Source of the DNA: an uncultured Burkholderiales bacterium
Lineage (GTDB): Bacteria > Pseudomonadota > Gammaproteobacteria > Burkholderiales > Burkholderiaceae_A
Reading direction: 5' to 3'
Length of the DNA: 64,000 bases
Assembly: GCA_937864175.1 (NCBI GenBank)
Contig: CALMJH010000017.1
Coordinates: forward strand, 35,054 to 99,053
The notes beneath the pieces are model-generated. The model did not search any database. It had not been told where the DNA came from and was given only the letters and a program-made list of their open reading frames with translations. The stretch's first letter is position 1; each line of letters starts with the position of its first letter. The position numbers and the translations under genes are program-made. This document shows, in pieces, positions 19,173 to 32,605 of the stretch.

Positions 19173-19201
19173 TGGTGCGATCAGAACAGTCTGATGCACC
19201 A
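19173..19201. promoter_or_regulatory. Large inverted repeat upstream of the sigma-54 promoter (possible enhancer-binding-protein site)
   Basis: TGGTGC-g-ATCAGA-ACAG-TCTGAT-GCACCA; 12 bp arms, one bulged nt. Confidence 0.6.
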
Positions 19202-19223
19202 GCCTGAACTTCTTCGCACCAAC

Positions 19224-20123
19224 TCAGTGCTGCGGCGGCACTCCCGCAATCCAGCCCTCAAATGGATCCAGGCTGAGGGGCAGTCCAAAGCCTGGCAGAA
19301 CTGCTGCATGGCAGGCCTGAAGGGCGCAGATGACCGAGTCAAGGGCATCACCCTTCGCATCTGCGAGCGTGATGGCCTGAAGGGCTGGGGAGGCGATGAG
19401 TCGGCACGTCAGGCCAGCTCGCCCCTCGAGAAGTCCGCGAAGAATGGACTCTCGGGCCCTGAGACGTTCAAGAGTCTGTCGACTCGGCTCATCTGATTTA
19501 TAAGACTGCCGTGTCACCTGGCGGGCCGAAAATCCCGGATAGGCCTCCAAGGCCAGCCGCGCAAGAGTCTGGTGGTCAGCCAGTCTCCCCGGTGCCGACC
19601 AGGCCTGAGGCGGGTGGTGATGGGCCGGGAAGACCAGGCCTGCTGCTTTCATTCGGCCAATACCCGCCTGCATCATCCAGGCGACCGGTGGATTGGTCCA
19701 GCGCATGGCGGGGCTAGAGCCCGCCGGCTTGTCCGCCTGACGCCAGGCAAATTTCGATCCGACGGGACGGCCTGCGCACCAGTCTCGAAAAGCGGTCCGC
19801 AGCGACTCCCGAGGCTCATGGGTGAAGAACTCCACAAAGTCAGACCAATTCAGAGGCCAGTTGTAATGAATCGCCAACTCGCGCGGCTGCCCAAATGGCA
19901 GGTCAAACCCGCCGAGCCAGGGGCCTGGGCGCTGCAGAAAATCCTCGAACTCGGCCAGCGAGACCAACCAGTCAAAACGCTCGAGCGTCAGCGTCATTGG
20001 CTCATCGCCACCCCATTCAAAATGGCCCACTGCCACCGCAATCGGCTTCTTGGTGGTGGGGGCGCTGCTGAAATCAACGCCGTAGACCCGAAGGCCCTTT
20101 CGTCTGGTCTGCGGTCTAGCCAC
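19224..20123 (-). CDS. DUF429 domain-containing protein
   Basis: VYGVDFSSAP...GGFDLPFGQPREL...DAKGDALDSVICALQA; GTG start at 20123 fits neighbour better than ORF start 20270. Confidence 0.78.
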   Translation of the reverse strand: MARPQTRRKGLRVYGVDFSSAPTTKKPIAVAVGHFEWGGDEPMTLTLERFDWLVSLAEFEDFLQRPGPWLGGFDLPFGQPRELAIHYNWPLNWSDFVEFFTHEPRESLRTAFRDWCAGRPVGSKFAWRQADKPAGSSPAMRWTNPPVAWMMQAGIGRMKAAGLVFPAHHHPPQAWSAPGRLADHQTLARLALEAYPGFSARQVTRQSYKSDEPSRQTLERLRARESILRGLLEGRAGLTCRLIASPALQAITLADAKGDALDSVICALQACHAAVLPGFGLPLSLDPFEGWIAGVPPQH

Positions 20124-21324
20124 GTGGCGTCGCCCGTCGGCTGAGCATGACAAAAAACCGCAGCCCCAGAAGCGCAAGGGCCAACAATGGGCGTCGTGCC
20201 CAGAAGAGCCACCAGGCTTGAGGCCCCTGCCTCTGCGACTCCGGCTGCAGCCGATCAGCACCCGTCTCAATCTCTCTGGTCAATACCTCCAAGACATCCT
20301 GCGCAAAAGCAGGCTGCTCGATGGCGAGGTTGGCCTCTAGCGACAGCATCAGCGAGAAGGGGTCCACATTAGAAGACCCAATGGTGACCCAGTCGTCTAC
20401 ACAGAGAACCTTGGCATGCAGAAAACTGCGACGGTATTCGTAGACCTCAACACCCGCCTCCACCAACTCCTCAACAAGCGCCTGCTGGGCCCAGTGGGCC
20501 CACCAATACTCCACGCGGCCCTGTAGTAGAAGGCGGACACGAATGCCAAGCCTGGCAAGATTGCAGAGGCGTTTGCGGAGTGGCCGCGTTGGCAGAAAGT
20601 AGGCCATGGCCATGAGGACCTCGTGCCGCGCCTCCGAGAGGGCTCGGTAATAGGCCCGTTCAATGTCGTGACGATGACGAATGTTGTCCCGCAGGAGCAG
20701 CCGAATGGGTCGGCGCCCGGCTGCAATGGGACGCTCCAGGGGGCGTCTCAGAAAGGGACGGAGCCTGCGCCAGAGCATTCGCAGCTCGTTTGCATCTGCC
20801 CGACCATGCATCAGTGCAGACCAGCTAAGCCGCCACCAGGTCGACTGGGCGAGGCGTCTGACTTGGTTTACCACCGACTCATGGCTAGTCCGAACGGCCA
20901 AGTCAAATCTGGGGGACTCCAGAGGCCCATGGTTGAGATCCACGTGATCGCCAATCAGGTTGATTCCGCCGACATAGACGAGTCGGTGGTCGATCAGGAC
21001 AAGCTTGCGGTGGAGGCGGCGCCAAGTCCTGGGAGAAAAGACTCGGACGCCCGGAGCAAAGACCTGCCAGCGGATGCCCGACCGAGACCATCGCTCCTCC
21101 AGTGCCTCCAGGCCCTTTCGACCGCCAAACCCATCGACGACCAGCAGGACTGACACACCCCGACTCGCAGCCCGATCCAGAGCAGCCAAGACCGGCTCAG
21201 TCTCTGCGTCCCGCGACAAGAGGTAGGTCTCCAGGTAGACCTGGTGTTCTGCCTGGTCAATGTCGGACGCCAGGCTCTTGAAATACTGCTGGCCATTGAC
21301 CAAGAGCCGAAGCGGCCCTGTCAT
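20116..21324 (-). CDS. clsB: Phospholipase D-family cardiolipin synthase (ClsB-like)
   Basis: Two HxK motifs: LHRKLVLIDHRLVYVGGINL and LHAKVLCVDDWVTIGSSNVDP; start at 21324 gives ATGA overlap. Confidence 0.88.
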   Translation of the reverse strand: MTGPLRLLVNGQQYFKSLASDIDQAEHQVYLETYLLSRDAETEPVLAALDRAASRGVSVLLVVDGFGGRKGLEALEERWSRSGIRWQVFAPGVRVFSPRTWRRLHRKLVLIDHRLVYVGGINLIGDHVDLNHGPLESPRFDLAVRTSHESVVNQVRRLAQSTWWRLSWSALMHGRADANELRMLWRRLRPFLRRPLERPIAAGRRPIRLLLRDNIRHRHDIERAYYRALSEARHEVLMAMAYFLPTRPLRKRLCNLARLGIRVRLLLQGRVEYWWAHWAQQALVEELVEAGVEVYEYRRSFLHAKVLCVDDWVTIGSSNVDPFSLMLSLEANLAIEQPAFAQDVLEVLTREIETGADRLQPESQRQGPQAWWLFWARRPLLALALLGLRFFVMLSRRATPRG

Positions 21325-22553
21325 GCAGGTCTGCGCCGGAGTTGAGCCACCAGAGGCAGGTGATCTGAGAGGCTTGCCCATCGGGAGCCTGCACCCCCAG
21401 GTCGAAGGCTGACGACCTCAAAGCCACGCTCGAAAATTCGGTCCATGGGCAGCATGGGTAGAAAACTGGGGAAGGTTCGCAGCGACTGGCGTCGACCCAG
21501 GACCGAGCGGCCTGTGACCTCGCGCAGGCCGAGACGAGAGAATCGATGCATGGGCAGGCCACGGTGCCAATCGTTGAAATCACCCGCCACGATGAGTGGG
21601 GCCTGTGGGGGAACGGCCTGTTCAATCCAGTGGGCCAGGTGGTCGAGCTGACGCAGACGGCTGCGATGCAGAAGGCCAAAGTGGACGACAAAGAGATAGA
21701 GGGCCTCTGTGCCCATTCGGACGACCACCTGCAAGACGGCTCGCTTCTCGAGTGCATGGTCAGAGACGTCCTGGGTCTGAACGGTGAGCACCGGAAATTT
21801 AGACAAGAGGGCGTTGCCGTGGTGGCCGTGGAGGTAGTGAGCGGCGGGTCGGTAAACCGCCTGATAGTCGCCTGACGAGAGAATCTCGTGCTGTGGCGCG
21901 CTGGGCCAATGCGCCTGTCGAAGGGCTGCCCGATCATTGCGGCCCTGGACCTCCTGAAGCAAGACGAGATCAGCCCCAAGGGCCTTCAGTGCATGCTGCA
22001 TCTCGTGAATCACCAGCCGTCGGCGGAGACCAAAAAAACCAGCAGAGTGGCCTTTGTGGATGTTGTAACTCGCCACCATGAGAGTAGGACTCACGGGCAG
22101 CCGTGACCAGCCCCGGCGGGCCGCAAGCTGCTCAATAGCCAAGACATTGGTCCATGAGAAACACCTCTCGGCAGCCTGCTGCCAGGGGAGCCACTCCGAC
22201 TGGAGGTGCTCACGAGGAGCCAGTCTTGGGCTGGCTCCGGCCGGAAGGCAGACGGAAAAGACATGCTCGGTGTTGTGGGTGACTCCCTTGGCATAGCGAT
22301 GTCGCCAATGCGGAAAGATTTCGTAACGCTGAGTCTGTTGCCAATCCTCGATCGTCTCCAGACTCTGGTCAAAGCCCGTCTCCTCTTGGAGTTCGCGTTG
22401 GGCGGCGGCTGCGGGCAATTCCTCAAGCGAGTCGAGGCTGCCAGTAACAGACTGCCAAAAGCCACGCTGATCGGCCCGCTCAAGCAGCAGCACCTGACCC
22501 CGGTCGTCGTGCATGACGACCAAGACCGAGATGGGAATCTTTGATTGCGGCAT
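21321..22553 (-). CDS. Fusion: N-terminal NudB-like Nudix hydrolase plus C-terminal endonuclease/exonuclease/phosphatase (EEP) domain
   Basis: FWQSVTGSLDSLEELPAAAAQRELQEETGF Nudix region, then VASYNIHKGHS...DLVLLQEVQGRND...VAGDFNDWH...SDHLPLVAQL EEP motifs in one frame. Confidence 0.9.
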   Translation of the reverse strand: MPQSKIPISVLVVMHDDRGQVLLLERADQRGFWQSVTGSLDSLEELPAAAAQRELQEETGFDQSLETIEDWQQTQRYEIFPHWRHRYAKGVTHNTEHVFSVCLPAGASPRLAPREHLQSEWLPWQQAAERCFSWTNVLAIEQLAARRGWSRLPVSPTLMVASYNIHKGHSAGFFGLRRRLVIHEMQHALKALGADLVLLQEVQGRNDRAALRQAHWPSAPQHEILSSGDYQAVYRPAAHYLHGHHGNALLSKFPVLTVQTQDVSDHALEKRAVLQVVVRMGTEALYLFVVHFGLLHRSRLRQLDHLAHWIEQAVPPQAPLIVAGDFNDWHRGLPMHRFSRLGLREVTGRSVLGRRQSLRTFPSFLPMLPMDRIFERGFEVVSLRPGGAGSRWASLSDHLPLVAQLRRRPA

Positions 22554-22565
22554 GGCTGACCAGCC

Positions 22566-23216
22566 TTAGACGTTGGTCCGTTGTCCGAAGAGAGTGGACA
22601 GCACCAGACTGAAGACCAAAAGACTCAACAACAGGCCGATAGAGGCAGCCAACAAGGTGCTGCGCTGACTCACCAGACCCGCATGCTGTCGAGTCGACTG
22701 GGCGGCCTTCCAGGCCGGAACAGCCGCAACTGTCGCCCAGACTGCGGCAGTCGGCATCCACTGCATCAAGCCAAAAAATGGCAGCAAGGCACAGGCAAGA
22801 AAGAGGCTGATGGCCATTCGGTAGACCGATAGATCGGCCGGCGAACGTGACTGTCGCCAGAGATCGAAGCTTGCAAAGGCCAGGCCCGTCACCAGGCCCA
22901 GGGTAAGGCCAGAGGCCTCAGACCGTTCGCCAATTAGCACGACCGTGAGATTGACGAGAGCAGTCCCATAGAGGACCTGAAGCACCGCCAGGCCCCAGTA
23001 GGGCAGACGGTCAAACCAGCCCATGCGGGGCTGAAGACTGGTCTTGAGCCACAACTGAAGGACCATGACCACAGCAGCCTGAAGTGCCGCCAGGCTGAAC
23101 CGTTCAGGCTCGACCAGCGGGTTTTCGTGCCAGGCCACCACCGCCCCCATAAACGCTGTGACCGGCCCGTAGATCAGCGCCAGCCAGTAGTTCGACGGGA
23201 GGATGGGATGAGTCAT
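22566..23216 (-). CDS. Multi-TM membrane protein of unknown function
   Basis: Hydrophobic helices ([46 protein letters not shown]); start inferred from ATGA overlap with aspS. Confidence 0.7.
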   Translation of the reverse strand: MTHPILPSNYWLALIYGPVTAFMGAVVAWHENPLVEPERFSLAALQAAVVMVLQLWLKTSLQPRMGWFDRLPYWGLAVLQVLYGTALVNLTVVLIGERSEASGLTLGLVTGLAFASFDLWRQSRSPADLSVYRMAISLFLACALLPFFGLMQWMPTAAVWATVAAVPAWKAAQSTRQHAGLVSQRSTLLAASIGLLLSLLVFSLVLSTLFGQRTNV

Positions 23217-25018
23217 GCCATGACTTTGGGCGCTTCCCTCAGACGGATATGCAACTCTTTTAGCTGCCGTTCGTCTGCTGGTGAGGGCGCCTGGGTCAGC
23301 AGACATTGGGCACGCTGCGTCTTGGGAAAGGCAATCACATCGCGAATGGACTCAGCTCCGGTCATCAGCGTGACCAGGCGGTCTAGGCCGAAGGCGAGAC
23401 CACCGTGCGGCGGCGCGCCGTAACGAAGGGCGTCGAGGAGAAATCCAAACTTGACCTGAGCCTCCTCGGGGCCAATGGCCAGCGCCCGAAAGACCTTGGA
23501 CTGGACCTCCTCTCGGTGAATTCGGACTGAGCCTCCACCCAACTCCCAGCCGTTGAGGACCATGTCATAGGCTTTGGCCAGGCAGGCGCCGGGGTTGCTG
23601 TCCATGAGATCTTCGTGGCCGTCCTTGGGGGCGGTAAAGGGGTGGTGCACAGCGGCCCAACGCTGCTGGTCCTCGTCCCACTCAAACATGGGGAAGTCGA
23701 CCACCCACAGGGGCTTCCATCCGGGGGTGAAGAGGCCGGCAGCCTTTGCAAAATCACTCAGGCCAATCTTGAGACGAAGAGCGCCCATTGCGTCGTTGAC
23801 AACCTTGGCCTTGTCGGCACCGAAGAACAGGAGATCGCCAGCGACGGCTTTTGTCTGCTGAAGAATAGCGGTCAGAGCTGCGTCATGGAGGTTCTTGACA
23901 ATGGGGGACTGAAGGCCGTCTCGGCCGGTGGTGGTGTCATTCACCTTGATCCAGGCCAGCCCCTTGGCGCCGTAGATCTTGACGAACTCCGTGTAGCTGT
24001 CGATCTCCCCACGGCTGAGCGCAGCTCCTCCGGGCAGACGAAGGGCGACGACCCGGCCATTGGCCTGATTGGCTGGTTCGGAGAAGACTTTGAAGTCAAC
24101 GTCCTTCATGACAGCGGTTAGTTCGGTAAGCTGCAGGTCAATGCGCAAATCGGGCTTGTCTGAGCCGTAGTCGCGCATGGCCTGGGCATAGGTCATGACA
24201 GGAAATGGGTCTGGCAGTGCCACCTGCAGACTCTCCTGAAAGACTTCACGAATCATGGTCTCAAAGAGGTCCCGAATCTGCTGCTCGGTGAGAAAGGAAG
24301 TCTCACAGTCCACCTGGGTGAATTCAGGCTGCCGGTCGGCCCGCAGGTCTTCGTCACGGAAACACTTGGTGATCTGGTAGTAGCGGTCGAAACCAGCAAC
24401 CATGAGCAGTTGTTTGAAGAGCTGGGGTGACTGAGGCAGGGCAAAGAATTCCCCTGCATGGACTCGGGAAGGCACCAGATAATCCCGGGCACCCTCAGGT
24501 GTTGACTTGGTGAGCATGGGCGTCTCGATGTCGACAAACCCTTGTGCATCGAGGTAACGACGGATGGCCATGGCCACGCGGTAGCGCAGCATAAGGTTGT
24601 GCTGCATTTGGGGGCGGCGGAGATCGAGGACCCGATGGGTGAGCCGCGTGGTCTCGGAGAGGTTGTCATCGTCGAGCTGGAAGGCCGGGGTAACCGATGG
24701 GTTGAGGACCTCGATCTCGGTTGCAAGAATCTCGACAGCCCCACTGGCAAGGCTCTGGTTGGCGGTGCCGGCCGGACGCAGCCGCACCCGCCCCTGGACA
24801 CGAATACAGAATTCGTTGCGCAGCGACTCAGCCGTTGCAAAGACATCGGGACGATCTGGGTCGCAGACCACCTGGGCCAGGCCCTCGCGGTCGCGCAAGT
24901 CGACAAAAATAACTCCGCCATGATCCCGCCGCCGATGGACCCAGCCACAGAGGGTCACGGTCTGGTCAAGGACATCGGGCGAGAGTCGGCCTGAAAAATG
25001 AGTACGCATAAAAGACAA
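23213..25018 (-). CDS. aspS: Aspartate--tRNA(Asp/Asn) ligase
   Basis: [56 protein letters not shown]. Confidence 0.97.
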   Translation of the reverse strand: MSFMRTHFSGRLSPDVLDQTVTLCGWVHRRRDHGGVIFVDLRDREGLAQVVCDPDRPDVFATAESLRNEFCIRVQGRVRLRPAGTANQSLASGAVEILATEIEVLNPSVTPAFQLDDDNLSETTRLTHRVLDLRRPQMQHNLMLRYRVAMAIRRYLDAQGFVDIETPMLTKSTPEGARDYLVPSRVHAGEFFALPQSPQLFKQLLMVAGFDRYYQITKCFRDEDLRADRQPEFTQVDCETSFLTEQQIRDLFETMIREVFQESLQVALPDPFPVMTYAQAMRDYGSDKPDLRIDLQLTELTAVMKDVDFKVFSEPANQANGRVVALRLPGGAALSRGEIDSYTEFVKIYGAKGLAWIKVNDTTTGRDGLQSPIVKNLHDAALTAILQQTKAVAGDLLFFGADKAKVVNDAMGALRLKIGLSDFAKAAGLFTPGWKPLWVVDFPMFEWDEDQQRWAAVHHPFTAPKDGHEDLMDSNPGACLAKAYDMVLNGWELGGGSVRIHREEVQSKVFRALAIGPEEAQVKFGFLLDALRYGAPPHGGLAFGLDRLVTLMTGAESIRDVIAFPKTQRAQCLLTQAPSPADERQLKELHIRLREAPKVMA

Positions 25019-25026
25019 CCCTGCTT

Positions 25027-25632
25027 TTAGAAATTGGATTTGGTTGTGGTCTGCCCGGAGGGTGGAACAGTGCCCATGGAGACCACATAACGAAGGGCCG
25101 CATCCACCGGCATGGCCAGCGGCAGGACCTCGGACTTTGGCAGCATGAGAAAGAAGCCGGAGGTAGGGTTTGGGGTGGTGGGCACGTAGACGCTCACCCA
25201 GTCTGAGCCCAACAGCTGACTCACCTCACCACTGGGGGTGCCCGTGACGAAGGCGATGGTATGAACACCGGCCCGGGGATACTGGACTAAGACGGCCTGG
25301 CGAAAGGCCTGGCCATTGGGGGCCAGGATGGTGTCGCTCACCTGCTTGACCGAGGAATAGATGGATCTGACCAGGGGAATTCGGGCCAGTAAGGCCTCCC
25401 AGACCATCACGAGCCGACGGCCAATGAGGTTGGCCCCGAGCAGTCCGGTAACGAGCACGATGAGGGCGACCGCTAGAACGCCAAAACCTGGGACCTGAAA
25501 GCCAAAGAGGGCCTCAGGCCTTAGGCCAATCGGCAAGACACCATCGAGCGTGGTCACGATGAGGTTGAGAACCCAGGCGGTAATGCCAATGGGCACCCAA
25601 ATCAGCAATCCAGTCACAAAGTAGCGCTTCAC
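25027..25632 (-). CDS. DUF502 family membrane protein
   Basis: [26 protein letters not shown]...[16 protein letters not shown] start. Confidence 0.85.
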   Translation of the reverse strand: MKRYFVTGLLIWVPIGITAWVLNLIVTTLDGVLPIGLRPEALFGFQVPGFGVLAVALIVLVTGLLGANLIGRRLVMVWEALLARIPLVRSIYSSVKQVSDTILAPNGQAFRQAVLVQYPRAGVHTIAFVTGTPSGEVSQLLGSDWVSVYVPTTPNPTSGFFLMLPKSEVLPLAMPVDAALRYVVSMGTVPPSGQTTTKSNF

Positions 25633-25755
25633 CTGACGCCTTTCGAGGGTTTTGAAGGAGTCGCCAGAAAAACAAAGCGCCGCTGGAAGGCGGCGCACTC
25701 TCCGACGAACCGCCATTTTACTGGGTTTCGTCTGGTAGACGGGAACGATTTGGGT

Positions 25756-26229
25756 CTAAAACGGAATGTCGTCGTCGAGGTCGTCAAATCCGGCGGACTT
25801 GCCTGCTGTCCCTGGTTTGGCGCCAGCGCCAGCGGCGGGGCGACTGACGGGGTCGTCGCTCGGGCCCATGCCAGACGGGGATCCAGACCCACCCTCTCGG
25901 CCGCCCAGCAGTTGCATCTGTTCGGCAACGATCTCGGTCGTGGTCTTTTCTTGGCCAGCCTGGTCTTGCCATTTGCGCGTCCGGAGGCGGCCCTCGACGT
26001 AGACCGGTCGGCCTTTTTTGAGGTACTCGCCGGCGATCTCGGCCAGGCGGCCAAAAAAGACCACCCGGTGCCATTCGGTGTCCTCGCGCATGTCGCCACT
26101 GGACTTGTCTTTGTAACGTGAAGTCGTGGCGATGGAGACGTTGGCAATCGCGCCACCGTCCGGCGAATAACGAACCTCGGGGTCGCGGCCCAGATTGCCC
26201 ACGAGGATGACCTTGTTTACTGATGCCAT
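25756..26229 (-). CDS. ssb: Single-stranded DNA-binding protein
   Basis: [21 protein letters not shown]..., C-terminal DDLDDDIPF. Confidence 0.97.
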   Translation of the reverse strand: MASVNKVILVGNLGRDPEVRYSPDGGAIANVSIATTSRYKDKSSGDMREDTEWHRVVFFGRLAEIAGEYLKKGRPVYVEGRLRTRKWQDQAGQEKTTTEIVAEQMQLLGGREGGSGSPSGMGPSDDPVSRPAAGAGAKPGTAGKSAGFDDLDDDIPF

Positions 26230-26246
26230 GTCTTACTCCAATAATG

Positions 26247-26281
26247 AAAAAAGGGCCCCCAAGGTAGCCAAGACCCTGGGG
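26247..26281 (-). terminator. Candidate intrinsic terminator downstream of MFS gene
   Basis: Minus strand CCCCAGGGT-CTTGGCT-ACCTTGGGG then GCCC and T6. Confidence 0.6.
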
Positions 26282-26286
26282 CGGGG

Positions 26287-27522
26287 CTATCCACCAACCG
26301 GATGATGGATGGACGGCGACGCAGATCGAGGGCCCAACTCAACCAAGCCAACCGACATGATGCCCCAAAAGGCCAAAATGACGAGGCAGAAGACGAAGAT
26401 GCCGCCCAGCCCAAAGGCATTGACTGCAAAGCCCCCCGCCACCCCGCCAACAAAGAGCCCCAGAGACTGGGCCGTGTTGTAAATGCCCATGGCCAGTCCC
26501 CGCTGGGCCGTGGGCGCCCGACGAGAGACCCAGGAGGGCAGCACGGCCTCCATGAGGTTGAAGCCAAACATAAAGAGCCAGACGGCGAACATCCAGCCCG
26601 AGAAACTGACCGACTGCATGAAGGCGATCTCGGCGGCAATCAGAATCAGGATGCCCAAGAGAAAGACCGGCCTAAAACGTCCCCGACGTTCAGCCCAAAA
26701 AATGAGCGGAATCATGCCCACGAAGGCCAAGATCAGCATAGGCAGGTAGACCTGCCAATGGCTCTGGGTCGGCATGCCAAAGCCGGCCAGGCCCAGAGGA
26801 ATGGCGACAAACATCGAGGTCTGCACGGCCATCATGACAAAGATGCCCAGGTTGAGGCGGCCCAGCTGACCATCAAAGACCAGCCGCCAGGTTGAACGCG
26901 CACCGGCATCCTCCGGTGTCATCGGCCGACCAGACAGATCGCCCTCGGGGATCCGCAGGACCAGCAGACAGGCCAGCAGAGCCAGCAGCCCCGTCATTGC
27001 GAGAAGCCCAGAGAGTCCAAGGCTGCCAAAGAGGACCGGAGCCGCCACCAGGGAGACGGCGAAAGCCAGTCCGATAGAGGCGCCGACCATGGCCATGGCA
27101 CGGGTCCGAACGACCTCTCGGGTTCGATCCGCTAGAAAGGCACTGACCGCGGCAGAGACCGCTCCGGCTCCCTGAATCGCCCGGCCAACAATGAGCGTCT
27201 GGACATCAGAAGCCAAGGCAGCCAAGAAGCTTCCGCCTGCGAAAATCAGCAGGCCCGTCACAATGACTCTGCGACGGCCGAGGCGGTCGGAGGCGAGGCC
27301 AAAGGGAAGTTGCAGAACCGCCTGAGTAAGTCCATAGACCCCAAGGGCCAGCCCCACCAGCCGGGGGTCATCACCACCCGCTAGACCCTGGGCCCCAATG
27401 GCCATGATGGGCAGCATTAGAAAGAGCCCTAGCATCCGAAGGCCGATCACGCTGGACAAAGACAGTGCAGCGGAGCGCTCCTGGGGATCAAATCGAATGG
27501 TGGGGTTCGCGGACGACGACAT
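26287..27522 (-). CDS. MFS transporter
   Basis: [26 protein letters not shown] motif; about 12 hydrophobic segments; between uvrA and ssb. Confidence 0.88.
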   Translation of the reverse strand: MSSSANPTIRFDPQERSAALSLSSVIGLRMLGLFLMLPIMAIGAQGLAGGDDPRLVGLALGVYGLTQAVLQLPFGLASDRLGRRRVIVTGLLIFAGGSFLAALASDVQTLIVGRAIQGAGAVSAAVSAFLADRTREVVRTRAMAMVGASIGLAFAVSLVAAPVLFGSLGLSGLLAMTGLLALLACLLVLRIPEGDLSGRPMTPEDAGARSTWRLVFDGQLGRLNLGIFVMMAVQTSMFVAIPLGLAGFGMPTQSHWQVYLPMLILAFVGMIPLIFWAERRGRFRPVFLLGILILIAAEIAFMQSVSFSGWMFAVWLFMFGFNLMEAVLPSWVSRRAPTAQRGLAMGIYNTAQSLGLFVGGVAGGFAVNAFGLGGIFVFCLVILAFWGIMSVGLVELGPRSASPSIHHPVGG

Positions 27523-27537
27523 CGTTCGATATAGTAG

Positions 27538-30461
<2,924 letters not shown>

Positions 30462-30465
<4 letters not shown>

Positions 30466-31082
30466 CCGCCCGGCTGGCCTCTGGCCAGAACCCTGAACTG
30501 ACCCTGGCGGTCTGGCTGAGTCACCACCATCTCGCCCATTGCAGGGCTCACGCCAGTCAGTGCGGTAATGGTGACCTGATGGGTTACCCAGACCTCCGGG
30601 CCAGGGCCTGGCTGCTGGGCTAGACGCTGGGCCTGCTGTCGCGCCTGCTGGAGCTGTTGGTCCCGGTGTCCGTGTCCCTGAAAAAAGGAATTGAGGGGTG
30701 CAAACGCCTCTACCCGGCTAAACCCTGCAAAGGCCAGTCGGGCTGTCTCCAGGCATCGGCACCACTGGCTGCTTCGAACCAGGCTTGGGCGAAGGCCCTG
30801 CCGCTGAAACCATTGACCAAGTCGAACCGACTGCTCACGGCCCTCTGCCGAGAGATTGCGCTGGGTGGAACAATCGGAGAGTCGAAACTCTGGAGGGTCC
30901 CCAAAGCCGGGTTCCGTCTCCGCATGCCGGATCATGACAATTACCCCGGGCTGGGCCACCGCCTTGGCGAGGTCATCGGCCAGGCTGGGCCCAGCGACCA
31001 GCGGACCGAAGACCAGTAGGCCCACCACCCACAGCAGGAAGCACCGTCGGTTTTCCAGAAGGCCCGGGACCCTTGGTTTCAT
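30462..31082 (-). CDS. Histidine phosphatase family protein, probably exported
   Basis: N-terminal hydrophobic signal; [13 protein letters not shown]...[15 protein letters not shown]. Confidence 0.82.
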
Positions 31083-31104
31083 GGCGTAGGCGACCGAGAC
31101 CCGC

Positions 31105-32571
31105 CTATCGCGGCAGGCTGGAGTGTCCCATCAGGTGGGCATCAATGGCATGGGCCGCCTGGCGTCCCTCGCGAATAGCCCAGACCACCAGGGACTGGCC
31201 CCGACGCATGTCACCGGCTGCAAAGACCTTGGGCTTGCTGGTCTGGTAGGCCTTGGTGCCATCGGTGAGGGACTTCGCATTTCCTCGGGCATCACGCTCG
31301 ACCCCAAAGGACTCGAGAATGGACCCAATGGGAGAGACAAAGCCCATGGCCAGCAGCACCAGGTCCGCCGGGAAGACCCGCTCGGTGCCCGGGACTTCCT
31401 GCAACTTGCCATCTTTCATCTCGACCTGCACCGACTTGAGCCCGGTCAGGCGACCGTTTTCGCCAATAAACTCTTTGGTAGCCACCGCAAACTCACGGTC
31501 GCAACCCTCTTCGTGGCTGCTGGAGGTGCGCAGTTTGGTCGGCCAGTAGGGCCACGTCAGGGCCTTGTTCTCCTGCTCAGGAGGCATGGGCAAGAGTTCG
31601 AATTGGGTGACGCTTGCGGCCCCGTGTCGATTGCTGGTCCCGACGCAGTCAGATCCGGTGTCTCCGCCACCAATCACAATGACGTGCTTGCCATCGGCCC
31701 GAATCTGGCCTGGGAATGCATCGCCCGCATTGACTTTGTTCTGCATGGGCAGAAACTCCATCGCGAAATGCACACCCGCCAAGTCTCGCCCGGGGACAGG
31801 AAGGTCCCGAGGCTGTTCGGCACCACCGGTCAACAAGATGGCATCGAATTCGGCCATGAGAGTCTCTGGACTGACCGTCTGACTCGCCCAGTTGGTGACC
31901 TTGGTGTCGTCCGGCAGGCTGGCCACCAGGGTGCTCGTCCGAAAGACGACACCCTCTGCCTGGAGTTGCTCGACCCGACGGTCAATGTGGTGTTTCTCCA
32001 TTTTGAAGTCTGGAATGCCATACCGAAGCAGGCCGCCAATGCGGTCGTTCTTTTCGAAGACCGTCACCGCATGGCCGGCCCTGGCGAGCTGCTGGGCAGC
32101 GGCAAGGCCCGCGGGCCCAGACCCCACCACAGCCACAGTCTTACCCGTCTTGTGAGCAGCCGGCTGGGGCCTCACCCAGCCCTCGGCCCAGCCACGGTCG
32201 ATGATGGCATGCTCGATTGACTTGATGCCAACCGCCTCGCTGTTGAAGTTGAGCGTGCAGGCCGCCTCACAGGGTGCCGGGCAGATGCGTCCGGTGAACT
32301 CCGGGAAGTTGTTGGTGGAGTGGAGCGTCTCGAGCGCAGCCTTCCACTGGTCTCGGAAGACCAGGTCGTTGAAGTCAGGGATGATGTTGTTGACTGGACA
32401 GCCGTTGTTGCAGAAGGGAATGCCGCAGTCCATACAGCGGGCCGCCTGCTGGTGAGCCTGATCAGGCGACAGCCCAATGACAAATTCCTTGTAGTGTTGA
32501 ATGCGAGCCGAGGGGGCCTCGTATGTCTCCTCAAGCCGCTCAAGCTCCATGAAGCCGGTAATTTTTCCCAT
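31105..32571 (-). CDS. gltD: Glutamate synthase small subunit
   Basis: [15 protein letters not shown]..., [43 protein letters not shown]; start trimmed from ORF start 32799. Confidence 0.95.
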   Translation of the reverse strand: MGKITGFMELERLEETYEAPSARIQHYKEFVIGLSPDQAHQQAARCMDCGIPFCNNGCPVNNIIPDFNDLVFRDQWKAALETLHSTNNFPEFTGRICPAPCEAACTLNFNSEAVGIKSIEHAIIDRGWAEGWVRPQPAAHKTGKTVAVVGSGPAGLAAAQQLARAGHAVTVFEKNDRIGGLLRYGIPDFKMEKHHIDRRVEQLQAEGVVFRTSTLVASLPDDTKVTNWASQTVSPETLMAEFDAILLTGGAEQPRDLPVPGRDLAGVHFAMEFLPMQNKVNAGDAFPGQIRADGKHVIVIGGGDTGSDCVGTSNRHGAASVTQFELLPMPPEQENKALTWPYWPTKLRTSSSHEEGCDREFAVATKEFIGENGRLTGLKSVQVEMKDGKLQEVPGTERVFPADLVLLAMGFVSPIGSILESFGVERDARGNAKSLTDGTKAYQTSKPKVFAAGDMRRGQSLVVWAIREGRQAAHAIDAHLMGHSSLPR

Positions 32572-32605
32572 GGTCTTTCCTGTTGATAGATCGATAGGGG
32601 GCCGC

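Noticed and set aside
18164-19207. 347-aa plus-strand ORF opposite the NrtA-like gene
   Set aside because: Antisense to a confidently identified gene; low-complexity composition typical of high-GC shadow ORFs. The same applies to 31123..32220, 39495..40577, 41190..42242, 34409..35332 and 2030..2794.
20124-20270. N-terminal extension of the DUF429 ORF (start 20270)
   Set aside because: Overlaps the clsB C-terminus; GTG at 20123 precedes the conserved VYGVDFSSAP.
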